DNA of 64,000 nt, taken from Anisakis pegreffii (lineage: Eukaryota > Nematoda > Chromadorea > Rhabditida > Anisakidae). The stretch covers positions 174,768 through 238,767 of the forward strand of contig JAPYMA010000149.1 of NCBI GenBank assembly GCA_035041965.1, in the 5' to 3' direction. A program made the position numbers and the translations under genes. A model generated the notes under the pieces. That model had not been told where the DNA came from. It was given only the letters and a program-made list of their open reading frames with translations, and searched no databases. Within the stretch, counting starts at the first letter, position 1. Each line of letters begins with the position of its first letter. Of this stretch, positions 45,501-54,614 are shown piece after piece.

Positions 45501-48077
45501 TGGATCCATGTCATAATTAACAGAACAAGCTTCAATAGCGTCAACGAAAGGAGAATGTGTCAGCGAGTTTGATGATAAATATTCGAGTTTCTTCATTAAA
45601 CCGACCAATTTTGATCCAATTTCTAAAAACTGTCAAAATTTCAGAACAACACGATTACTCTCTTCGTATCCTTCTCACTCATCATAACAACGTCAGCGGA
45701 ACGTTCGCGTCCCGTATCAAATAAGTAAAACGTAAATCAATGAAAAATCACAAAGGAAACAATGACAAACTTTGAAATTCGTCGAAATTGATGCAAATAA
45801 CACGCAGATATTCAAATATCGTCCGCAACCACTCACGTCCACTTGACTTGCCGAATTCAGGATTTTCGAGAAATTTATACGCCACTTCTTTCACTGTTCT
45901 GAATTTCAAAGTAACTAACTCAGATTTGTCAACAATTATTTCGAATTATTGCACGCGATATCCGTTTTCAGCGTTGAAAAACACTGCGTACTATTTAAAG
46001 GTATATGACGCAGAGGAATGGGAAATGACAACAAAATCGAACCTCATAAAATTGGAGCATACAATAGCTGGAGCCCATAAGAACTTGACAGCAGCACGAC
46101 GCGTTTTACCTTCAGAGTCAGTAGCAGTCAACGAAAGCAATCGCTGGATCACAGTCACAATTCGTTCACGATCCATCACCCAACGGTCCATGAACTCGTC
46201 ATCGCCGTGCTCGAACAGCACCTTACGACCTCGTTTTGCCGTTGTTGCATATGCTTGATTCTTTTGCCTACAATCATTTATCACTGCACTAATTATTGTT
46301 ATCACTTCCTTATTATCATACGAATGAATCACTTATTCGATTTTGTCTCTGTTCAATACTACTCCACACCGATCATTCTACAATAAAGAATTTATGCGAA
46401 TAAGATGATGCTAACAAAGAGTGCAAAAATAACCAACTTGTTGATAGCCTCGGTTTCGAAGAGATTACAAAGACGACACAGCAAATAAATGTACATCTGA
46501 ATGGCACAATTGTGTATCGGTCGTTGTTGATTATTCTCTTCCGATCTGATCCCTTCATCGCAGTCACCCATAATTATCGGTAACAAGTCGTCGAAACTGT
46601 TGATCGCTTCATTCAGACCTTTAAACAACCAACTTCCTCATCCTCGTCAATATTATTTGCAGTTCCCAGTTGATTTTATTAGTCCTGAGACACTTCGGCC
46701 TCATACCAACGGCATATGATAGAATGGGTTTCGTTATGTTGCGCAGACTTATTATCGCCATCAATAACAAAAAAAGACGGACCAGTTTAAGTGTTATTTA
46801 CAATCATTGGAAAATATGAACCAATTAGGGTTCGGTCGAGTATCTCGGGGCTGCTATAAGGTCTTGGAAGACCCCGAGGCTTAGAGGCCCCCGAGCATAT
46901 GTGTCAGTACTCCTGAGCACTTTCGAGGTTTCGGGGACGCTCGATCTCCTATCCTCGAAGCCTCAACTTCCATGACCTCCAGCACTTACGTGGTTTCGGA
47001 AGACACTGACCTCAAGGACACCTGAGTCCGATTTTGCCCCCAACCTAACCCTAGAACCAACGATTGATGGATTTTTTCTACACTCTTATTAATGCTCAAG
47101 ATTTTTTCTACACTCTTATTCCATGATATTCGGAAAACACTCAGTATTGCTCAAGATTTCGCATTCATCATTCGATGAATCCAAAGCATTTGAAAACTTG
47201 ACATCCAATCAATTAAAATGAACCGTTTATTAGAAGTGTTATCAACTGCGTACGCAATCGCCATGGCTCTCCATCTGAGATATGCCTGAAAGATTCAATT
47301 CCGCATTTTCATCCACGCGAAATTCTGTGTGTCGAAACAGATTAGAAACAAATCGGAGTGATAAAAATATTTTAATGATAACATTTTGTAATCGACAAAT
47401 CGATACCAGCCAATTAATAAGAATCGAAAAAAAGAGACCAGTGAAATAAAAATGAGAATGTATCTCACTTTATTGTAAAGAAGAAATATCCAAAGTGATC
47501 GATAATACGTTGCCATTGCGCAGAGCGAATATCCCTTTCGAACGCTACAAAAACGGAATATGCAACATCATTTACTCGACTTCAAGAGCGTTGATCTCAC
47601 TATTAAATGATCGGTGAACATACTCTGATCTTGTTCACATCTTTAAATCATCTCAACCACTACATTTGATCCTCTCATGGGAAACGTATTCAGTTCAGCC
47701 TTTCGCTTACAAAACTCTTTAGAAGATATTTGACTTGATGTATTAAAAACGCATAATTTGAGGTTTAGAGTAATGACAATCGACAAATAAGAAGAAAATT
47801 TTTAGTTATCGATGCTCAACAAGTCACTTCGGTTCTTTTCAATCGAATAACCAACTCTTCATAATGGTACAACATAGTCAATAAGCAAAGGAGATATGAA
47901 CTAACAAATGAATCAGTAAATAAATGAAATACCAAAAACTTTCGAAACAATTTCATCGATTTGAGGTCGTATAGAAATCGTATAAAAATCTGCATCTTCT
48001 TCCAATAAATCATCATCTCGTAACGGTATTATAAAATGTTTCAATTTGCTAGTTTCAACGCGATATTCATCGCCCAT
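36506..48077 (-). CDS. NCAPD2: condensin I complex subunit D2 (NCAPD2/DPY-28 type)
   Basis: The HEAT-repeat subunit of condensin I, which loads on chromatin in mitosis; the C. elegans orthologue DPY-28 also serves dosage compensation. Twenty-nine phase-consistent exons: 48077-47933, 47544-47469, 46632-46438, 46267-46043, 45898-45804, 45622-45473, 45183-45044, 44815-44693, 44622-44410, 44142-44067, 43809-43615, 43166-43055, 42841-42737, 42485-42424, 42392-42178, 42126-41885, 41595-41505, 41370-41243, 40775-40546, 40424-40208, 39919-39643, 39562-39313, 39131-38942, 38610-38455, 38218-38041, 37646-37555, 37327-37241, 37015-36811, 36613-36506; about 1525 aa. Signatures: KLKHFIIPLRDDDLL N-terminus, DVNAVVRSRALQLWTRL with RLLDKSIYVRKNAAVFLATF, and the Cnd1 core at about residues 1265-1390 (RSNLMVAAGDLCFRFPNL, NDMVKVRGTV, AKFFFAELSKK, IYNLMPDMISRLS). 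D2 fits better than D3 over the whole length. Human D2 is 1401 aa. The last exon either reads to the TGA at 36508-36506 or splices on at 36520, so the C-terminus is uncertain. Confidence 0.93.
37874..37990. mobile_element. foldback/palindromic element in a condensin intron
   Basis: The centre is a perfect 30-bp palindrome, 37913-37942 (GAATATATTACCTGC and its complement, with no loop). Pairing continues outward with few mismatches to 37885-37970 (TGATTCAA against TTGAATCA). With one small offset it reaches GTGATAA at 37874 and TTATCAC at 37984-37990. It sits in the intron between condensin exons 38218-38041 and 37646-37555. No coding capacity; it fits a foldback MITE or a cruciform-forming sequence. 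Confidence 0.85.
41683..41729. repeat. two-copy 22-bp repeat in a condensin intron
   Basis: AATAGATAGGTTGATATGAAAA is followed by an A-rich joint and AATAGATAGGCTGATATGAAAA, between exons 42126-41885 and 41595-41505. A minor local duplication. Confidence 0.8.
46821..47063. mobile_element. GC-rich inserted element in a condensin intron
   Basis: About 240 bp of clearly GC-rich sequence sit inside AT-rich intron DNA between exons 47544-47469 and 46632-46438. The ends carry a short inverted repeat (TAGGGTTCGG at 46826-46835 against CCTAACCCTA at about 47044-47053). The interior is rich in self-complementary blocks (CTCGGGG/CCCCGAG, GGTCTTGGAAGACC). It is flanked on the right by a duplicated 21-bp segment (GATTTTTTCTACACTCTTATT at about 47067 and 47100). 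Most likely a non-autonomous transposon copy. Confidence 0.6.
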
Positions 48078-48806
48078 TATTATTCGATATACTGAAATAA
48101 CAATCATAATACCAATTATTTTTGTGTGTGATAGCATCGAATAACTGAGCAATGAACACGAAAATAATTGAAACGAATGAATGAAAAAACTTCTCTCGTA
48201 ATCAATACACTTTCAGTGTTCTCATACGACTGATCATAATCATAACTCTGTGCACAGCAATATAGCAAATGAAATGAACAACGAAAAGATTATGTTAAAT
48301 GAAGCAGTTTCGATGAAGGAATATCAGAGGAATCGGAGGCATTCGTGGAGATTTTCTCGTACAATTATGTGATGAATGTACAAATGTATTATTTTAACGA
48401 CCGATGAAACGGTTTTTAAGTCAATCAAAATACCGAACAACAGAGTAAAGCATCAAATTTATTCGAACACTAAAACAAACTGCAATGATAATAACAACAA
48501 TAATACACAATATCATGGCATATCATATCACTGCGATTTCGTCGATTCATTAAAATGCAGAGGAAATGAATGTATGATAAACGGCGATTCTGGAGTCGTT
48601 TTTGAAAAACACTTTCGTACTTTTTGTGACTCATTGAAAGCGAACGGAAAGTGTTCGGTATTGTGAAATACAATCAACTCACAATTCAACTCCTCTGAAA
48701 ATGCACCTTTCGTTTAACACAACATAAATGTTCTCCGAGTCGTTAACAAATTCTCGTTTAAATGATTAATTTAATGAAAGTTATTTTCAGTCAACACGCA
48801 TAACCG

Positions 48807-51318
48807 TCACTTAGCTGTCCTTTCCACCACACCCATTTTATCTGTTGATGATTCCCAATTTGATGAATGGTTAAAGCAACAAGGATGATATCGAGTGATG
48901 ATGGCATCTTGTTGTTTTCCCTATCCTTTTTAGATTTTATGTAACTAATCTCGATTATTAATCGCACGCGCCTTGTTGTCAAAATGTGATTGGATGAAAT
49001 TTTCATCAGCCACTTAATGAGGCTTTCAAACTTCAATATCATTATATTCGTTACCTCCAAAAGTAGACTTACTTGAGTCATAAATAATTACAAGTCCTCC
49101 AGCAAGCACTCGTTTCTGTGCCTTAAACTGTAGCAAAGGAGAGTGGATGAAATCTTTATCGAATACATTCCTCAGACAGTCCATCCACAGCACATCCTCG
49201 TCGTTGCTTCAATTACAAAATTTATCAAGCAGTATGATAAATAAAGCGATGAAGTCAATCATTTAAAAGGTCGATACTCATCTAATATAATTTTCACTTC
49301 TACTCACAATCAATGCAAACATTCGTTCACAAGTCACTTGTAGCCGTGATCAATTTCAGTTTGTCAAACTTACTGCGGAAACATTAATCATCGCAGTTCC
49401 TGAAGCCCAGTCCCGGAATTCAATTTTGAAGTCCTATGCTGTAGGTGTGGCCATTAGATTGGTTGAGTAAAAAATACGGCTTTTTCAACTTTCCCACATA
49501 AAAACGACGGAATAGGTTAGCGAATGTATTTCTTGGTACTGCAAATTTTTGACTTTGGCAATAAAGAACGAACACACCGAAAATTTGACTAGATAAAACA
49601 TCAGTCCGAGTTGATGTCGATATTCTTCTTGACTAAATGGGATAGAACTCAGTCATGTCCGTTTATAAAGATATTTAAATCACATCGAGACTTTTTATAT
49701 CCTTTAAAATGCAGTAATAAATGGGAATAATCTGATAACGAGAAATGATCAAAACAGAAATAACCATTCAAATAGAGCTTGAACGATTTTGTATGCAAGG
49801 CAAGTTCGAGCGATGTACTCGCCACAGCCACTCAACGACACCGCAATGGAACGTGATCCGCGCTGTTCAGCCCAAATAGCACCGCCAATCTGTGTGCAAT
49901 GGCCCAGTCGACCTTTTCGTTTCAACATAATACCACCACTCGAACACGCTGCTGCGCATTCACCACACGGTTTCATCTTAAATTCATTTTATAATCATAC
50001 TTAAACTCAATAAATTCATCAAAACATTTCCTGTTGCCGATAACAAATAATTTTAATTTAATTTTATCAATACTTCAATTTTTTAAAATCACAAGTTACC
50101 GATCCTCAGAAAAACAATGATAACAATTTTATATAATCACTCTTCTCCTCTCCCTTTCCATCAACGCTTCAAACAAAAAATAGCTTTACGAATGAACCCT
50201 CACCCCTACCCCCCTTCCAAACAAAACACTCACCGAAACAGCACCAACAGTGTCTAAACGTTCATCTCCTTCGTTGTTTGGTTCATTTTGTTTACTGAAT
50301 TTATTTCTTTGGACGAAACGTTTTGCGTTACGATGTTCATTCAACGTCCTGTCAACGATTAAATCGCTCGAGTCGCACATTTCAATATTACCCTTTGCAA
50401 ATGCCCACTGTTCGGCACCCTCACCAATCAATACTGATGGCTTTATCAATAGATTCTCATCATCCGCTTCATTCAGTTGTTCTTTTGCTAATTCATAAGC
50501 GCTTACTATTGGATTACGTATTCGTGACACGCCACCTATTCCACCGAATATATTCTCTGAAATTAAAAAAAAAACTCATTCGTTAATTGGTGATGTATTT
50601 TCAATTTAGTTTCATCACCTAATACTAATTTATCTTGTCATGATGACAAGCAAAATTCCAAATAAGACAAATCTTAAATCCAAAAAAGATGCATAAATGA
50701 ATTTGGATAATCGAAAAATATTTCATAAGTGATAATCGCTGAAAAACAAAAAAAATTTTTCTAGGACAGTTTCATCATAAAGAGAGTGCTTTCATCGAAC
50801 AGCTGATTGAGCCACAATCAGCTGATACAGTATATAATTCAAAATTTACAGTGGTATGGTACCTTTCTTTAAACAAATAAATAAACGAATGTATAGAATA
50901 TAATAACAAACGGACTGAACGTGATGAACAGGATAACGAAAATTAATAACAGGGATAAAAAAGTAATAAAGGACGATACTCTCAGATGAGCAGAAAGATG
51001 CCTCACACTGAACAGAACCATCATCTGTCAGATTTGAACCTATTCCTGCGTTTGTCGTTTCATCATCTTCCATTATCTGATTTCAATTTATCATTCAATT
51101 ATTTCGTATTAAAAACGTTTATAAATGTGTATTTAAAGTGAACATCCAATTGAATAATAACAATAACCAGATAAATAATAACGAAAGAATGGAATAATAA
51201 CCTTAACTGCCTGAACAATATCACCATTACAACTTTTAACAGCTCTGGCACACAGTGAATCTAACTGATGACGATGTCTACCCGCACCACTGTGAACTGC
51301 GATTATAAATTCACTCAT
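48807..51318 (-). CDS. TASP1: threonine aspartase 1 (taspase) homologue
   Basis: Taspase is a type 2 asparaginase-fold protease that self-cleaves to expose an N-terminal catalytic threonine and cuts after aspartate in nuclear regulators. Predicted exons: 51318-51202, 51076-50980, 50556-50234, 49976-49765, 49206-49073 and, less surely, 48907-48807; about 327 aa (human 420). Family motifs: MSEFIIAVHSGAG at the N-terminus, TNAGIGSNLTDDGSVQCEAS, VLIGEGAEQWAFAKG, the cleavage site and nucleophile LDTVGAV (Asp173-Thr174), SSGG, GGAIWAEQRGSRS, and SGCGEYIARTCLAY, all aligned with the human protein. The fifth exon includes VLAGGLVIIYDSS, matching human VLGGVIVLRS. The human loop between the subunits is shorter here. 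The final exon is chosen by phase and a weak similarity (STDKMGVV against TTESMCVGY). The start ATG is only 25 bases after the stop of the upstream glutaredoxin-like gene. Confidence 0.88.
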
Positions 51319-51343
51319 CGTGCTATTACAGTCACAACGATAA
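51319..51343 (-). promoter_or_regulatory. 25-base intercistronic junction with possible trans-splice acceptor
   Basis: Between the TAA of the glutaredoxin-like gene and the taspase ATG lie only 25 bases, TTATCGTTGTGACTGTAATAG followed by CACG. The AG of CTGTAATAG, four bases before the ATG, is the only acceptor-like site and could receive a spliced leader. An AATAAA for the upstream transcript occurs inside its last exon (near 51383). Confidence 0.45.
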
Positions 51344-51890
51344 TTACCAATCGTCACGTAACTTCAAAGCTCTTTCGAAGAGAATTTTATTGAAGCGATG
51401 TTTCAGAATAATTTTGTCACCGTTTAAAAGAACTGGCACATCATATCTGTACTCCTGAAATATATAGACTATATTCAAGTTATACAAAATGAACAACAAC
51501 ACTAAGTGAAATGCTGCTAATTTTAAGCTGAATTTCGAAAATCAAGTTTAATTTTTGATCAGCCCTATCTCTCTCATTATTTAATGACACAAATGAGCCA
51601 ATGACGTCAAAACAATTACGACATTCCAGTAGGATGAAAAATGGATAATTGGAGCAATGAAATGAAGTAACAAGAACCTCGAACAGATCTTTATCCTCAC
51701 TGATATTGTTCTCTTGAATCGAAATCGAACTCGATAATGTAACGTTCTGCTTGAGATAGATATTCAGACTTTCTTTGAAGTGAACACACAACGGACAGTG
51801 ATTTGTGATGAGCAAAGTTAAACGCAATGATGCAATATTTTTTAACATTATTGCCGCATCGCTGTAGTCCTTATACTTAATTATGTGCAT
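51344..51890 (-). CDS. glutaredoxin-like protein (DUF836, C5orf63 type)
   Basis: A small thioredoxin-fold protein of the glutaredoxin-like family that includes human C5orf63 and yeast YDR286C; its function is poorly known and probably redox-related. Two exons, 51890-51678 and 51454-51344, joined in phase 0, give 107 aa. If translation starts at the internal ATG at 51848 (MLKNIASLRL) it gives 93 aa, nearer the usual domain size. The first exon carries strand-like LTLLITN followed by CPLC (Cys32 and Cys35 from the first Met), the expected redox motif, and a helix (VHFKESLNIYL). The second exon gives YDVPVLLNGDKIILKHRFN, which matches the family's conserved IPV-x-hydrophobic-x-G end with the cis-proline. 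It appears to be the first gene of a same-strand cluster with taspase. Confidence 0.82.
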
Positions 51891-52179
51891 CACAACAACA
51901 TCATCAATCCACTATCCGAATTCAAGTCAAATGTCAACTGCGCGTAACAATTTATCCGTGACACTACTTACAATCTCAGTTTATTCACAAATCACTAATA
52001 TCGACCCCTTCGCAACTCCATACGAAAGCTGACTGTTCATAATCGAGTTCTACTAAAAAACTTAAATGGACACAGTAAATTCAGAAGCACTTTACGGTGA
52101 ACACAAAAACGCAAGCTGCTTGACGTATTCCATCAAAATCACCCGAAAACTCGTACGTTTTGGAGAATAACATTCCCGC
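51891..52179. other. upstream region of the glutaredoxin-like gene
   Basis: No coding exon recognised. By position it probably contains the promoter of the minus-strand cluster. Confidence 0.35.
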
Positions 52180-52540
52180 GCAATTATTGGACATCTGCCA
52201 AGCGTGAAAATGTCCAGACTCCGACAAGTGAACCCGCGACAATTGGTCCCGTGCTAGTCGGTTTGTTTCAATTTAGTACGTGAGCAGTGTGAACGCATGT
52301 TTACCAGTGACTAAACCAAGTTCGGGTGAACCACTAGCGGGGGGCCAATTGTCGTTGGTACACTCATCGGGGAACCAATTGTCGTGCACCCCTTTCAAGA
52401 GACCTACGACATGAGCATCTACGACAAGTATAAACTCTGACAAAAAGCACCTCGCTACTCATGATGATGAGGCACGCACAAATTGTCGGAGTGGCACGTT
52501 ATCGCGGAGCGAATTGTCGTAGTGCCGTTGAAAGTGGTTG
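52180..52540. repeat. GC-richer repeat element with five AATTGTCG-type motifs
   Basis: The core AATTGTCG, or its complement, occurs at about 52237-52246 (CGACAATT), 52347, 52377, 52480 and 52511. Each sits within similar GC-rich surroundings (GGGGCCAATTGTCGTTGGTAC, GGAACCAATTGTCGTGCAC, GCGAATTGTCGTAGTGCC). The spacing is irregular. The block stands out from AT-rich flanks and looks like a non-autonomous element or a decayed tandem array. No coding frame. Confidence 0.65.
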
Positions 52541-54614
52541 CAAAACTAAAAAGGCAGTGTCGTAATGGACGATAATCGCTAGTGAATACAAATTGGTAAG
52601 AATAAATTGCACTCAGCTGATAAATTTTCGTAAATTAGTAATAAAAGCATTACGATCTCGTGTCCTTAGCATGCAATTATCATTGAGCTTTCGCATGAAG
52701 ACGAATAGGCATACATTCTAACAAGCCGAGTGCTCGACTTGAACAGAACTCAGAAGAACGATTTTGAAGGACGGAAAAGCGACGTATGTCGAATAGCTCT
52801 TGATGAGCAGAGTGAAGCAAAAATGCGATTATGAGTGAGGTTGGTGGTGATTCGAAATGTTCATGCGATTCATTTGCGACTTGGAACACATCATTGTACG
52901 TTTCGAGTAAGAAAATATACCAGTTTTTTGATGATTTACGGGATATTTTGTGAGAGACATTACTCCCCTTAAGCCTCACACCGATCTCTTAAAATTTAAA
53001 AAATCTTTACTGTATTCGACCCGAACTTCTTGAAGTTTAACTTACATTTGTTAATATAAAGTTAAATCAATGTCTAGTAAACCTCAGACAGTAAAGTTAT
53101 AGGAAGTTATGTATTAATTTGAGAGCTCAGCCACCGGAAAGGACTGATTTCGAAGGGCAAGAAAGAATTCGTTGCTGACCTTTTCCGAAGGTTTTGTTGC
53201 CTTCCATCCACCATATCCGGTTATTTTTGCCTTTTCCGTTCACTGACTCAGTGATGTATTGATGAGGAAAAGGGTTGCAGAATCTGGATGGGAACAGAAA
53301 GATTTGAAAGGGAACAACTGTCAGATGGAGTAGGGGAAGGATGCCGGGTGGGACGGGTGTGCGTAGGGTAATACGGGAGCCTGAATAATCATGCTTTTTC
53401 GTTTTACTTTAACGATTTCCAGGAGGCTTGATGCCATCAGTAATATGTTTGTTCTTATCCATACTTCATTTATTCAGTCAGCAGCAATTACAACTCAAAA
53501 CGAGTTCATAACTCTCCCCTATCACCAAATTCTCCCTCCGTCGAAACTCTTCTTTCCTTACAGCTAACGATATCAGCGTAGGGCATCATCCTCCATCCGA
53601 TATTGCTTATCCATATTATGATGGATGCATTTGCTATATGTTGAGTTTTGTATAAAATTCAACAATCCACGAATGCGGGTTACCTTGCTAGTGTTTCCAA
53701 TAGCATATGAGACAAATCGCTTTCAAATCAATGCTGCGCTGTTGTGTGCATACGAATGAAGTTTGTAATGAAAGGCCGCCGCACTGAAACTTGCACTACT
53801 CCGTGCTCTCCTCGTCAAGCGTCGTCTCTTCTCGTTTCGTTGCGTATTTCTCATCATCTCTACATTACCTGTCTCATAAAATTTGCCCACACAGCATATG
53901 TATGCAGCAGCGATGTGTTCAATTGCTCTTCAGTCGTCTGTTGTCGACGATCACCAAAAAGTTATCATGAAAGCTGCTGCTGCTACTGCTTGTATGATGG
54001 ATGTGTTGTTGATTGTACGTGAAGCATTATTCATTTTGAAGCGTTTTTGTACACTTTAATTAATTGCTTAAATGCTTTTCCACTCCATTTCATAGTTATA
54101 TCTATCGACGAGTTTAAATGTACACATGAACGCGTATCTATCTGTCCATACACACTTCTACATGAATAATGTGATCGTCGTCGTCTCATCAATAATGAAT
54201 ATATTATTCCATAAAATCACAAACGATTAGTCGTCCATTGTGCTGCATTTCGTAGAAACAAAATGCACGTCAGTCGCCTCTCACTCACACTAGTCCCTAA
54301 AATCGAATTCGTCGTTTTTTCGTTTATCTAATTTCAGTATATTCATTTCAGTTGTTAAATCAACTCAATAGGAATGTGAAACTATCAGTTTTAGAGCATT
54401 TAAAAACAGCTCGTAACAAGTAGGAACGCTCTCGATGCTTTGCCCTTTAAACTTTTCAAAATGTCAAACATGAAAGCGACATTACTCACCTGCAAGATCG
54501 CAACGAAATTTTATGTTATTTATCACAAGCGATACTCATTCGATTCGTGCGAACACAAATATCTGTAATTCGGTTATGTAACGAAATAATAATTCGGTTA
54601 TATGACAGTTGAAA
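52541..54614. other. intergenic region before the 209-aa gene
   Basis: A 99-codon minus frame (52979-52680) lacks an ATG near its start and has no family match. A Cys/Ser-rich plus frame (53744-54022) is low-complexity. A short direct repeat (TAATTCGGTTAT at about 54567 and 54590) lies just before the next gene. This is probably the divergent promoter region. Confidence 0.45.

Noticed and set aside
45788..46258. 156-codon plus-strand frame, the longest uninspected open frame in the middle of the window
   Set aside because: It is antisense to condensin D2 exons 46267-46043 and 45898-45804, which match the family on the minus strand.
52680..52979. 99-codon minus-strand frame
   Set aside because: It opens with GTG rather than ATG, has no Met until near its end, and shows no family resemblance or splice support.
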